22,264 bases of DNA from Clostridia bacterium (GCA_900767195.1 CAAFYG010000011.1:1-22264); one strand, 5' to 3'; counted from the first letter of the stretch, positions 1 through 7,723 are shown. Notes: generated by a model not told the origin, from the letters alone. Translations and numbers: made by a program.

Positions 1-258
1 AAGCATGCTTTGGCGGAAAACGAAACGCATACGTTGTATTTCACGCTGCCGGGCGAGAAGTATGATAAAAATAACGCGAAGCAGGTGCGGAAAGAAGTGT
101 CGCTGATAAACGGAGGGTGGAAGGAAATCACGCTGACGAGCGAAGAATTTAAAAAATTCGGCAGAATGACGTTCTGCTTTGCGGTGCTTGCGCCGAACGA
201 TGTCGGCTACGATTTCCGCGACGAATTGAAAATTTCGCCGTTTTACGGCTTTAATTAA
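1..258 (+). CDS. 3' end of an unidentified gene (partial at left edge)
   Basis: The reading frame is open to the left edge and ends at TAA 256-258, so this is probably the C-terminal 85 residues of a longer protein. A TTG at position 10 could serve as a start, but it has no visible Shine-Dalgarno and the frame continues upstream. The visible part alternates short hydrophobic and polar stretches (WKEITLTSEEFKKFG, then MTFCFAVLAP), as in a beta-sandwich module at the end of a secreted or carbohydrate-active protein. No catalytic motif is visible. The family is not recognised and the fold is inferred only from the residue pattern. Confidence 0.5.
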   Translation, partial: KHALAENETHTLYFTLPGEKYDKNNAKQVRKEVSLINGGWKEITLTSEEFKKFGRMTFCFAVLAPNDVGYDFRDELKISPFYGFN

Positions 259-288
259 AAACACAAAGCATACGATCGCCGAAATCGC

Positions 289-321
289 CGAACAACAACC
301 GAACAACAACCGAATAACAAC
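289..321. repeat. 11-bp tandem repeat, 3 copies
   Basis: Unit CGAACAACAAC, with two exact copies (289-299 and 300-310) and one with a single change (311-321). It sits between the stop codon at 258 and the inverted repeat at 342-380. Two other intergenic arrays in this window have the same 11-bp period but unrelated sequence. Confidence 0.85.
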
Positions 322-330
322 CGAAAAAAC

Positions 331-380
331 AAAGAAAAAAAGTCGCGCGGGGGGCATTGAAAACAAGCAACCCGCGCGAC
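331..380 (-). terminator. Inverted repeat, terminator-like on the minus strand
   Basis: GTCGCGCGGG at 342-351 pairs perfectly with CCCGCGCGAC at 371-380 (10 bp, 19-nt loop). Read on the minus strand, the stem is followed by a T-rich run, the complement of the A-run at 331-341. On the plus strand only a weak AATTCTT follows. It may still help end the upstream + strand gene. Confidence 0.45.
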
Positions 381-570
381 AATTCTTAATCATATCAAAA
401 TTATTTTAAAAACAAAATTATATTAAAAACAAATTTATTTTATCGGTAAATTTTTTATCGCGTCTTTTGCGTTATCCAACGCCGGCGCATACGATATACG
501 GGGGATGGTTTGCAGCTTTTTTGTGTATCGCTTTGGCTCGGACTGCGGAGACTTTGTGATCGGCAGGCGG

Positions 571-620
571 AAAACCGTGCGGGTGGGAAACCGTGCGGGG
601 CGGGCGGAAAACCATGCGGG
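571..620. repeat. Imperfect G-rich triple repeat
   Basis: Three near-copies of AAAACCGTGCGGG lie at 571-583, 588-600 and 608-620, separated by G/C-rich linkers; the third has CAT in place of CGT. The copies are unevenly spaced and do not resemble a CRISPR. No function is assigned. Confidence 0.7.
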
Positions 621-662
621 CAAAAAATTTTGAAATAATTTAAATTTTTGCCGTTCAAATAG

Positions 663-691
663 TTGATTTTAATTCAAAAAAATGATAATAT
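663..691 (+). promoter_or_regulatory. Likely gdhA promoter
   Basis: TTGATT (663-668), a 17-base spacer and TAATAT (686-691) in a very AT-rich context. The expected transcript start near 698 leaves a leader of about 58 nt before the ATG at 756. Confidence 0.5.
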
Positions 692-755
692 ATTTAAGGA
701 TATTTCAAAAAATCGATTAAAATTCCGTATATCCGGCGGAAAAGGAAGAAGAAGT

Positions 756-2090
756 ATGGGTTATGTGGAGAGAGTACTGAACGAATTGATTGCAAAAAAC
801 CCCGGAGAAAAAGAATTTCATCAGGCGGCGACGGAGATTCTGACTTCGATCGCGCCCGTTTTTGAAAGACATCCGGAATATGAAAAAGCCGCGCTTTTAG
901 AGCGGTTTACCGAGCCGGAACGTACGGTTTCTTTCCGAGTTGCCTGGGTGGACGACAACGGTGCGGTGCGTGTGAACAAGGGGTATCGCGTGCAGTTTAA
1001 CAGCGCGATCGGTCCGTACAAGGGCGGGCTGCGCTTTCACCCCACGGTGAATTTATCAGTGATTAAATTTCTCGGGTTGGAACAAATTCTGAAAAACTCG
1101 CTGACGGGACTTCCGATCGGAGGGGGAAAGGGAGGCGCGGATTTCGATCCGAAAGGCAAGAGCGACGGCGAAATCATGCGTTTTTGCCAAAGCTTTATGA
1201 CGGAATTATATCGCCATATCGGCGAGGACACCGACGTGCCTGCGGGCGATATCGGCGTGGGCGGCAGAGAGATCGGGTATCTTTTCGGGCAATATAAACG
1301 CATACGCAACGCCCACACGGGCGTGCTGACGGGGCGCGGTCTTTCGTACGGCGGCTCGCTGATCCGCACGGAAGCTACGGGGTACGGGTTGATTTACATG
1401 ACGCAGCGCGCGCTGAAAGATCGGGGGGATTCTCTCGCGGGGAAAACCGCGGTGATTTCGGGCAGCGGCAACGTGGCGATTTACGCTTGCGAAAAAGCGC
1501 AGGCGATGGGCGCGAAAGTGCTTACGATGAGCGATTCGAACGGGTATATTTACGATCCGGCGGGAATAAATCTCGCTTTGGTGAAAGAGATTAAAGAAGT
1601 GCGGCGCGGGCGGATGAAAGAGTACGCCGAAAAAGCGGCGGGCGCGGAATATCACGAGGGCAGCAAGGGCGTGTGGAATGTGAAATGCGACGCGGCGTTT
1701 CCGTGCGCAACGCAGAACGAAATTGACGAGGATGCCGCAAAAACGTTGGCGAAAAACGGCGTGAAGTACGTGGCGGAAGGCGCGAATATGCCGAGTACGC
1801 TTGCGGCGATCGAGATCTTTCGAAAGTCCGGCATATTGTTTTTGCCCGCAAAGGCGGCGAACGCGGGCGGCGTGGCTACGAGCGCGCTGGAAATGGCGCA
1901 GTCTTCGGGGCGGCTGTACTGGTCGGCAGAAAGAGTGGACGAAACACTGAAAGGCATTATGGAAGGCATTTACGAACACATCGACGCGGCGGCGAAAAAG
2001 TACGGCAAAGCGGGAGATTACGTGGCGGGCGCGAATATCGCGGGCTTTGAAAAAGTTGCGGAAGCAATGATGGCGCAGGGCATTGTGTGA
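756..2090 (+). CDS. gdhA: NADP-type glutamate dehydrogenase
   Basis: Catalyses reversible reductive amination of 2-oxoglutarate to glutamate, the main ammonium-assimilation step; cytosolic, hexameric in this family. The 444-residue product matches the usual bacterial GdhA length of about 445. The N-terminal catalytic domain carries YKGGLRFHP (residues 88-96), the signature LPIGGGKGGADFDP with the catalytic lysine K125, and PAGDIGVGGREIGY with the catalytic aspartate D165. The Rossmann domain has SGSGNVA (235-241) followed by SDSNG, as in NADP-preferring enzymes. The start at 756 is chosen because AAGGAAGAAG lies just upstream and the conserved protein begins there; the frame runs 31 codons further upstream without conserved sequence. 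It forms a single-gene unit with its own promoter (663) and terminator (2156). NADP rather than NAD use is inferred. Confidence 0.96.
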   Translation: MGYVERVLNELIAKNPGEKEFHQAATEILTSIAPVFERHPEYEKAALLERFTEPERTVSFRVAWVDDNGAVRVNKGYRVQFNSAIGPYKGGLRFHPTVNLSVIKFLGLEQILKNSLTGLPIGGGKGGADFDPKGKSDGEIMRFCQSFMTELYRHIGEDTDVPAGDIGVGGREIGYLFGQYKRIRNAHTGVLTGRGLSYGGSLIRTEATGYGLIYMTQRALKDRGDSLAGKTAVISGSGNVAIYACEKAQAMGAKVLTMSDSNGYIYDPAGINLALVKEIKEVRRGRMKEYAEKAAGAEYHEGSKGVWNVKCDAAFPCATQNEIDEDAAKTLAKNGVKYVAEGANMPSTLAAIEIFRKSGILFLPAKAANAGGVATSALEMAQSSGRLYWSAERVDETLKGIMEGIYEHIDAAAKKYGKAGDYVAGANIAGFEKVAEAMMAQGIV

Positions 2091-2155
2091 TTGTGATTTG
2101 CGAGAAAAATCGCAGGCGAACAATTGAGTAAAATTGTAAAACGAATATAAAAAAG

Positions 2156-2187
2156 AAAGCGATCGGAAGGTTTTTCGGTCGCTTTTT
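2156..2187 (+). terminator. Rho-independent terminator of gdhA
   Basis: AAAGCGATCG (2156-2165) pairs with CGGTCGCTTT (2176-2185) across a 10-nt loop, with one T-G wobble, and runs into a short T-tract. It lies 66 bases after the gdhA stop. Confidence 0.85.
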
Positions 2188-2279
2188 GAGTGGTTTTTAT
2201 TGGATTTTGCGGAAGCGTTCGGTATGCGGAATTGCGATTTTCGGATCTGCTTTTGCGCGAAATCGAACGGGAATCCATA

Positions 2280-2335
2280 CGCTAAGCAACGTAAAAACGA
2301 ACGGGAAACAATACCGCTAAGCAACGTAAAAACGA
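2280..2335. repeat. 21-bp direct repeat, two copies
   Basis: CGCTAAGCAACGTAAAAACGA occurs exactly at 2280-2300 and again at 2315-2335. The 35-base period is not a multiple of three, so this is not a repeated peptide. No function is assigned. Confidence 0.85.
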
Positions 2336-2367
2336 TCGCGGATCCGGGCGAAGTTAATCTTTATTAC

Positions 2368-2410
2368 ACCTCCGGCGGGTAAATTTCCCTCCGGGGGTTG
2401 CGTTTGTTTG
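2368..2410 (+). terminator. Possible terminator hairpin
   Basis: ACCTCCGG (2368-2375) pairs with CCGGGGGT (2391-2398), with one wobble, followed by the T-rich TGCGTTTGTTTG. The T-run is interrupted, so the call is moderate. Confidence 0.4.
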
Positions 2411-2416
2411 TTGCCG

Positions 2417-2448
2417 GGCAGGCGGTTAGCTTAGACTAACCGATTGCC
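2417..2448. other. Hairpin upstream of the hydrogenase promoter
   Basis: GGTTAG (2424-2429) and CTAACC (2436-2441) form a perfect inner stem. Outward pairing continues with a mismatch and a wobble to 2417/2448. No T-run follows on the plus strand. It could be an operator or part of a small RNA; nothing decides this. Confidence 0.4.
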
Positions 2449-2525
2449 GGATCGGTCACACGGAAAAATTTTGTAAAAATAAGGCGAAAAACATAATTTT
2501 CCAAGGCTTTTTTGCTCTTTTTTTG

Positions 2526-2554
2526 TTGACACTTCGGTTGCGATAGGATATAAT
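2526..2554 (+). promoter_or_regulatory. Perfect-consensus promoter of the hyd operon
   Basis: TTGACA (2526-2531), exactly 17 bases, TATAAT (2549-2554), followed by AT-rich sequence. This is a full sigma-A consensus and the strongest promoter in the window. The expected start is near 2561. No complete Rex-type palindrome overlaps it. Confidence 0.88.
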
Positions 2555-2560
2555 AAATAT

Positions 2561-2824
2561 ATCTGTTTTCATATATGCGTATATATAAAAACATATAATA
2601 AAAGTAGGTTTTTGGCGCGACGAGAGATCCGGAGCACGGCGGCATTGCGGGCGGCGGACGATAACGGCGCGATCGGCATCGGAGATATAAATCGGGAAGC
2701 GAAAAGGAAAAAGCGGAAAAACCGGGGAAGCCGGGAAAAATTCGTTATGATTGCTTTCGCGCGCTTATCGGGCGCGAGGCTATGATAAAAATACATTATT
2801 TATTACTTGTGTAAGGAGGCTAAA
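2561..2824 (+). other. Long 5' leader of the hyd operon
   Basis: About 260 untranslated nucleotides separate the expected transcript start from the hydC ATG. The leader is A-rich at its start, G/A-rich in the middle, and carries a small hairpin (TCGCGC...GCGCGA) near 2750-2775. I do not recognise a known riboswitch and see no T-run terminator in it. Confidence 0.5.
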
Positions 2825-3313
2825 ATGGCTCATTTAAGCGAAGCGGCTGCCGTAAAGATCAACGAGATCTGCGACAGATACGCTGAAGAAAGAACGCCCT
2901 TGATGATGATTTTAAGCGACGTTCAGAAAGAGTACGGGTACATACCGCTCGAGGTGCAGGAACTCGTTTCCGAGAGGACGGGCATTTCGGTGGCGGAGAT
3001 TTACGGCGTGGTGACGTTTTATTCGTTCTTCTCGCTCTGCCCGAAAGGGAAATATGTGATCGGGTGTTGCCTTGGTACTGCCTGCTACGTGAAAGGCGCG
3101 CAGCAGGTGATCGATAAATTTTCGGAAATTCTCGGCATCAAACCCGGCGAAACCACGAAAGACGGTTTATTTACGCTGGACGCATTGCGCTGCATCGGTG
3201 CGTGCGGCATCGCGCCCGCCGTATCGATCAACGGCAAGGTGTACCCGAAGCTTTCGGTGAATGCCGTTCCCGCCATTATCGAGGAATATAAAAACGCGGA
3301 GGCGAACGTATGA
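2825..3313 (+). CDS. hydC: Bifurcating [FeFe] hydrogenase, NuoE-like subunit
   Basis: A 162-residue thioredoxin-like [2Fe-2S] protein, the small subunit of the NADH/ferredoxin-linked hydrogenase, cytosolic. After an N-terminal helical part, the cluster ligands are C82 and C87 (CLGTAC) and C123 and C127 (RCIGACG), the C-x4-C...C-x3-C pattern of NuoE/HydC/HndA. Length matches HydC of Thermotoga (about 160). The ATG at 2825 is chosen for the strong AAGGAGG ending about 5 bases upstream; the in-frame TTG at 2807 would overlap that site. The stop overlaps the next start (ATGA), so it is translationally coupled to hydB. First gene of hydCBA behind the consensus promoter at 2526. Confidence 0.95.
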   Translation: MAHLSEAAAVKINEICDRYAEERTPLMMILSDVQKEYGYIPLEVQELVSERTGISVAEIYGVVTFYSFFSLCPKGKYVIGCCLGTACYVKGAQQVIDKFSEILGIKPGETTKDGLFTLDALRCIGACGIAPAVSINGKVYPKLSVNAVPAIIEEYKNAEANV

Positions 3314-5193
3314 TTAAGAATTTCGAAGAATTAAACGCTACAAGCGAAAATTGTTCGGCGTGCCTAGACGCCAAATTCTCGGGCGCGGACGGAAAACGCC
3401 ACGTGGTGCTTTGCGGCGGTACGGGCTGCCTTTCCTCTCATTCGCACGAGATTAAAGAAGAATTCGAAAAACAGATCGCCGAAAAAGGACTTTCGGACAG
3501 AGTTACGGTGAATCAGGTGGGGTGCTTCGGTTTCTGCTCGCAAGGGCCTTTTGTGAAAATTTATCCCGAAGATACGCTGTACCGCATGGTGAAACTCGAC
3601 GACGTGACGGACATTGTGGAAAACGATCTGATCGGCGGCGACATCGTGGAACGGCTCTTATATGTAGATCCCGCTACGAAAGAGAAAGTTTCGAAACAGG
3701 ACGACATTAATTTCTATAAAAAGCAGGTGCGCGTTGCGCTGCATGCGTGCGGCAGCATCGATCCCGAAAACTTCAAAGAAGCGCTCGGCGCGGGCGCGTT
3801 CAAGGGCTTGGCGAAAGCTTTGCGGATGTCCCGGCAGGACGTGATTAACGAAGTGCTTGCTTCCGGTCTTCGCGGGCGCGGGGGCGGCGGCTTCCCCACG
3901 GGAAGAAAGTGGCAGTTTGCCTACAATCAGCCGGAGGGCGAAAAATACGTGGTGTGCAACGGCGACGAGGGAGATCCCGGCGCGTTTATGGATCGTTCCA
4001 TTCTCGAAGGCAATCCGCTTGCCGTGATCGAGGGGATGATGATCGCGGGCTATGCGATCGGCGCGCAGAACGGCTATTTCTACGTGCGCGCGGAATATCC
4101 GATTGCCGTAAACCGCCTGAAAATCGCCATTAAAGAAGCGGAAGAAGCGGGGCTGATCGGCGACAACATTTTAGGCACGGATTTTTGCTTCCGCGTACAT
4201 ATCCGTCTCGGCGCGGGCGCGTTCGTCTGCGGCGAAGAAACGGCGCTTTTAAATTCGATCGAAGGACAGCGCGGTATGCCGCGCCCCCGTCCGCCGTTCC
4301 CCGCGGTGAAAGGTTTGTGGCAGAAGCCTTCGATTATCAACAATGTGGAAACGCTGGCGTGCGTACCTTATATTCTGCGCGAAGGGGCGGAAAAATTCGC
4401 TTCTTACGGTACGGATCGCTCGAAAGGGACGAAGGTGTTTGCGCTCGGCGGCAAGATCAATAACGTAGGTCTTGTGGAAGTGCCGATGGGAACGACTTTG
4501 CGCGAGCTGATTTACGATATCGGCGGCGGGATTCCGAACGGCAAAAAATTCAAAGCAATTCAGACGGGCGGTCCTTCGGGCGGCTGCCTTACGGAAGCCG
4601 ATCTCGACGCGGAAATCGACTACGACAACCTGATTGCGAAAGGCTCGATGATGGGATCGGGCGGCGCGATCGTGATGGACGAGGACAACTGCATGGTGGA
4701 CGTAGCGAAATTCTACATGGAATTTATCTGCGACGAATCGTGCGGAAAATGCACGCCTTGCCGTATCGGCACGAAGCGCATGCTTGAAATTCTGACGAAG
4801 ATCACGGACGGGAAAGCCACGATGGACGATCTTGCCGCGCTGGAAGATCTGGCGCATAACGTGAAAACCAACTCGCTTTGCGGCTTGGGACAGACTGCCC
4901 CGAACCCCGTGCTTTCTACGCTTTCGAGATTCCGCGACGAGTACGTTGCGCATATCGTGGAAAAGAAATGCCCCGCGCACGTGTGCAAGCACCTGATGAA
5001 GTACGAAGTGATCAAAGACAAATGCTTCGGCTGCGGTCTTTGCGAAAGACAATGCCCCGTGGGCGCGATTTCCAAAACGGATTACGTTGCGCCCGGCAAG
5101 AAGCTGCCCGCGCGGATCGTGGATCAGGAAAAGTGCATCAAGTGCGGCATGTGTATGGCTTCCTGCAAATTCAAGGCGATTGAGAAGAAGTAA
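3310..5193 (+). CDS. hydB: Bifurcating [FeFe] hydrogenase, NuoF-like flavin subunit
   Basis: A 627-residue subunit carrying FMN and the NAD(H) site, the place where electrons from NADH are thought to enter or leave. Residues 30-100 are a thioredoxin-like [2Fe-2S] domain (C35, C40, C72, C76). The NuoF core has GRGGGGFPTGRKW (189-201), NGDEGDPGAFMDR (217-229) and GAGAFVCGEETALL (301-314), then an SLBB-like region. The NuoF 4Fe-4S ligands are C478, C481, C484 and C524. The C-terminus carries two ferredoxin clusters (C572/575/578/582 and C609/612/615/619). This matches HydB of Thermotoga (fused N-terminal Trx domain plus C-terminal ferredoxin domain) and differs from the split HndB/HndC arrangement. 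It overlaps hydC by 4 bases and precedes hydA by 15. Confidence 0.96.
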   Translation: MIKNFEELNATSENCSACLDAKFSGADGKRHVVLCGGTGCLSSHSHEIKEEFEKQIAEKGLSDRVTVNQVGCFGFCSQGPFVKIYPEDTLYRMVKLDDVTDIVENDLIGGDIVERLLYVDPATKEKVSKQDDINFYKKQVRVALHACGSIDPENFKEALGAGAFKGLAKALRMSRQDVINEVLASGLRGRGGGGFPTGRKWQFAYNQPEGEKYVVCNGDEGDPGAFMDRSILEGNPLAVIEGMMIAGYAIGAQNGYFYVRAEYPIAVNRLKIAIKEAEEAGLIGDNILGTDFCFRVHIRLGAGAFVCGEETALLNSIEGQRGMPRPRPPFPAVKGLWQKPSIINNVETLACVPYILREGAEKFASYGTDRSKGTKVFALGGKINNVGLVEVPMGTTLRELIYDIGGGIPNGKKFKAIQTGGPSGGCLTEADLDAEIDYDNLIAKGSMMGSGGAIVMDEDNCMVDVAKFYMEFICDESCGKCTPCRIGTKRMLEILTKITDGKATMDDLAALEDLAHNVKTNSLCGLGQTAPNPVLSTLSRFRDEYVAHIVEKKCPAHVCKHLMKYEVIKDKCFGCGLCERQCPVGAISKTDYVAPGKKLPARIVDQEKCIKCGMCMASCKFKAIEKK

Positions 5194-5208
5194 GGGGGTA
5201 AAAGAAAA

Positions 5209-6972
5209 ATGGCTAAAATCAATATTAAAATCGAGGGAATGCCCTACGAAGTGGAAGAGGGGTTGACGATCCTCGAAGCGGCGAGAGAGTGCGGCTATGA
5301 AATTCCGAGCCTTTGCACCTTCAATCACGGCGAATGTTCGCGCGGGTCGTGCCGCGTGTGTCTTGTGGAGGCGACGGGTGCGAGAGGACTTGTGGCTTCG
5401 TGCGTGTACCCCGTGGCGGAGGGCATGGAAATCACGATTTCTTCCCCCAAAGCCGTGGAAGCGCGTAGAACTTCGGTGGAACTTCTGCTTTCTAACCACA
5501 ACAGAGATTGTCAGGAATGCGATAAAAACGAGAAATGCGAGCTTTTGCACGTGGCGCGGCTGACGGGCGCGCGAGACAACGCTTATTCGGGCGCGAAAAC
5601 GGAAACGACGGTGGATAGGCTGACGCCTTCGATCAAGCGCGATACTTCGAAATGCGTGCTTTGCGGAAGATGTATCGAGCGGTGCAAAAACGCGCACGGT
5701 CTTTCGGTGCTCGGCTTTGAAAAGCGCGGCTTTAAAACGATCGTTGCGCCGGCGGAAAACCGTTCGTTCAAAGATTCGCCGTGCATTCTGTGCGGTCAGT
5801 GCGTGAGCGTATGCCCCACGGGCGCGTTGATGGAAGTTTCGGAGATCGAAAAGGTGGACGAGGCGATGAAAGCGGGCAAATACGTGGTGGTGCAGACGGC
5901 TCCCGCGGTGCGCGCCGCGCTCGGCGAAGAATTCGGCATGCCCGTAGGAACGCTCGTTACCGGCAAGATGGTGGCTGCGCTGCGCCGTCTCGGATTCAAG
6001 AAAGTGTTCGATACCAACTTTGCGGCGGATCTTACGATTATGGAAGAAGCTACCGAGCTTCTGCACCGCATGAAGACGGGCGGAACGCTGCCGATGATTA
6101 CTTCCTGCTCGCCCGGGTGGGTGAATTATTGCGAATATTACTACGGCGATTTGTTGCCGCACCTTTCTTCGTGCAAATCTCCCCACGAGATGTTCGGCGC
6201 GATTTTAAAGAGCTACTATTGCGAAAAGTCGGGGATCGATCCGCAGGATATGTTTGTGGTGTCGATTATGCCCTGCACGGCGAAGAAGTACGAAAAAGAT
6301 CGTCCGCAGTTGCAGAAAGACGGCATTAAGGACGTGGACGCGGTGCTTACCACGCGCGAGCTTGGCAAGCTGATCAAGCGTTCGGGGATTCGTTTCGATA
6401 AGCTGCCCGAAGAACAGTTCGACAACGACATCGTGGGCGAATACACGGGCGCAGGCGTGATTTTCGGCGTTACGGGCGGCGTGATGGAAGCGGCGCTGCG
6501 TACGGCGATTTACACCGTGACGGGCAAAGAACCCGCGAAAGCCGAGCTTACCGAAGTGCGCGGTTTCGAAGGGGTGCGCGAGGCGGAATACGACTTAAAC
6601 GGCGTGAAAGTGAATATCGCCGTGGCGCACGGAATGAAGAACGCGAAAGTGCTGCTCGACGAGATCCGCGCGGGCAAGAGCAAGTATCAGTTTATCGAGA
6701 TTATGGGTTGCCCCGGCGGATGCGTGGCGGGCGGCGGTCAGCCGTATGTGCGCCCCTGCTTTTTGCCGAACGAAGGGACGGATATTCTCGATACGTACAA
6801 GAGTAAGCGCGCGGCGGCGTTGTATCGGGAGGACGAGGGAAAAACGTATCGTTTCTCGCACCGCAACCCGCAGATTATCGAGCTGTATAAAGAGTATCTC
6901 GGCGAGCCGAATTCGCATAAGGCGCACGAGCTGCTGCATACCACGTACGAAGCGAAAGAACGTTTTAATTGA
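5209..6972 (+). CDS. hydA: Bifurcating [FeFe] hydrogenase, catalytic subunit
   Basis: A 587-residue H2-activating subunit; with HydB and HydC it couples H2 to NAD+ and ferredoxin (direction in vivo is inferred). N-terminal plant-type [2Fe-2S] (C36, C48, C51, C65), NuoG-like His/Cys 4Fe-4S (H97, C101, C104, C110), and two ferredoxin clusters (C149/152/155/159 and C192/195/198/202). H-cluster motifs: L1 TSCSPGW (298-304), L2 MPCTAKKYE (354-362) and L3 EIMGCPGGCVAGGGQP (497-512), ending in a small-subunit-like domain. L1 has Ser where the common form has a second Cys (TSCCPxW). Length is close to HndD (about 585) and lacks the C-terminal [2Fe-2S] extension of Thermotoga HydA. The ATG follows AAGGGGG by about 10 bases. 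The maturases HydE, HydF and HydG are not in this window. Confidence 0.96.
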   Translation: MAKINIKIEGMPYEVEEGLTILEAARECGYEIPSLCTFNHGECSRGSCRVCLVEATGARGLVASCVYPVAEGMEITISSPKAVEARRTSVELLLSNHNRDCQECDKNEKCELLHVARLTGARDNAYSGAKTETTVDRLTPSIKRDTSKCVLCGRCIERCKNAHGLSVLGFEKRGFKTIVAPAENRSFKDSPCILCGQCVSVCPTGALMEVSEIEKVDEAMKAGKYVVVQTAPAVRAALGEEFGMPVGTLVTGKMVAALRRLGFKKVFDTNFAADLTIMEEATELLHRMKTGGTLPMITSCSPGWVNYCEYYYGDLLPHLSSCKSPHEMFGAILKSYYCEKSGIDPQDMFVVSIMPCTAKKYEKDRPQLQKDGIKDVDAVLTTRELGKLIKRSGIRFDKLPEEQFDNDIVGEYTGAGVIFGVTGGVMEAALRTAIYTVTGKEPAKAELTEVRGFEGVREAEYDLNGVKVNIAVAHGMKNAKVLLDEIRAGKSKYQFIEIMGCPGGCVAGGGQPYVRPCFLPNEGTDILDTYKSKRAAALYREDEGKTYRFSHRNPQIIELYKEYLGEPNSHKAHELLHTTYEAKERFN

Positions 6973-7008
6973 GCTTGTATTCGAGTGATATGAATTGAAT
7001 GACGAAAA

Positions 7009-7036
7009 AGCCGTCGGGAAAAATTTCCCGGCGGCT
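7009..7036 (+). terminator. Strong hairpin after hydA
   Basis: AGCCGTCGGGAAA (7009-7021) pairs with TTTCCCGGCGGCT (7024-7036), 13 bp with one wobble. The plus strand lacks a T-run afterwards, so termination may be partial and some transcripts may reach the acetyltransferase gene. Confidence 0.6.
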
Positions 7037-7063
7037 GAGTTGCGTTGAAGGGATGGTGCATGA

Positions 7064-7723
7064 ATGGAAGAAAAAAAGTTGCAGGACTGCTTATTGCCCG
7101 ACCCCGCGCGGGTGCATCCGATAGAAGGACTTCGCGAGTTGATTTACGTGAAGCCGACGATTAAAAACCCGAACATTTCCGTGGATGATTTTACGTATTT
7201 CGGCGACGAAGATTTCGAAAAACATGTTACGCATTTTTACCCGTTTTACGGCGATAAACTGATTATCGGCAAGTTTTGTCAGATTGCGGCGGGGGTGAAT
7301 TTCGTGATGAACGGGGCGAATCATCAGATGAACGCCGCGTCTACATACCCGTTTTATATTTTCGGCGGGTGGAAGCAAAGCACACCGCCGCTTGAAGAAT
7401 TGCCGATGAAAGGCGATACGGTGGTAGGGAATGACGTGTGGATCGGGCAGAATGTTACGATTCTGCCAGGCGTGCATATCGGCAACGGCGCGATTATCGG
7501 AATGAACAGCGTTGTGGGAAGCGACGTGCCGCCGTATACGATTGTGGCGGGCAATCCCGCGCGCACGATAAGAAAGCGTTTCGACGATGAACTGATTGAC
7601 TTATTGCAAAAATTCGAATGGTGGAATTTGAGTATCGAAGAAATCAACGCGTTGATACCCGTATTATCTTGCAGCGATTTGGAAAAGACGAAAAAAGAAT
7701 TACGGAAAAGATTGAAAATATAA
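7064..7723 (+). CDS. Vat/CatB-like xenobiotic O-acetyltransferase
   Basis: A 219-residue left-handed beta-helix acetyltransferase of the Vat (streptogramin A) / CatB family, acetyl-CoA dependent and expected to be a cytosolic trimer. Visible features are the family's N-terminal part (DPARVHPIEGLRELIYVKP), the catalytic histidine H87 in MNGANHQM with the following PFYIFGGW, hexapeptide repeats GNDVWIGQNVTILPG (122-136) and the GNPAR turn (163-167), then a C-terminal helix. Length fits the family (about 205-220). The start follows AAGGGA (7048-7053) at 10 bases. It lies downstream of the hyd hairpin with no clear promoter of its own. Such chromosomal homologues may acetylate an antibiotic or another alcohol; the substrate cannot be told from sequence. 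Confidence 0.88.
   Translation: MEEKKLQDCLLPDPARVHPIEGLRELIYVKPTIKNPNISVDDFTYFGDEDFEKHVTHFYPFYGDKLIIGKFCQIAAGVNFVMNGANHQMNAASTYPFYIFGGWKQSTPPLEELPMKGDTVVGNDVWIGQNVTILPGVHIGNGAIIGMNSVVGSDVPPYTIVAGNPARTIRKRFDDELIDLLQKFEWWNLSIEEINALIPVLSCSDLEKTKKELRKRLKI

Larger units (their letters stand above)
259..755. other. Intergenic region before gdhA
   Basis: About 500 bases without a credible gene. It holds an 11-bp tandem repeat (289-321), a strong inverted repeat (342-380), an AT-rich stretch, a G-rich imperfect triple repeat (571-620) and the likely gdhA promoter (663-691). Short minus-strand frames here are repeat-driven, have no ribosome binding site, and are not called. Confidence 0.6.
2188..2525. 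other. Gene-free stretch between gdhA and the hydrogenase promoter
   Basis: No gene is supported. A 60-codon + strand frame (2200-2382) has no ribosome binding site and its reading does not follow the repeat. The stretch contains a 21-bp direct repeat, a terminator-like hairpin at 2368-2398 and a second hairpin at 2417-2448. Transcripts entering from gdhA should already have stopped at 2187. Confidence 0.6.

Noticed and set aside
289..620. Possible CRISPR array from the repeats before gdhA
   Set aside because: Units are 11-13 bases, tandem or irregular, with no spacers of constant length and no cas genes.
1206..2324. 372-codon minus-strand frame opposite gdhA
   Set aside because: Antisense shadow of gdhA that also crosses the gdhA terminator; no start signals.
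2200..2382. 60-codon plus-strand frame between gdhA and hydC
   Set aside because: No ribosome binding site. It covers a direct repeat whose 35-base period breaks the frame and a terminator-like hairpin.
2561..2824. Known riboswitch in the hyd leader
   Set aside because: No core motif of a class I know could be found; reported only as an unexplained leader.
4249..6186. 645-codon open frame on the minus strand opposite hydB/hydA
   Set aside because: It is antisense to two unmistakable genes, is His/Arg/Phe-rich without domains, and has no ribosome binding site. Such frames arise from the GCG/GAA-rich codon style of the real genes.
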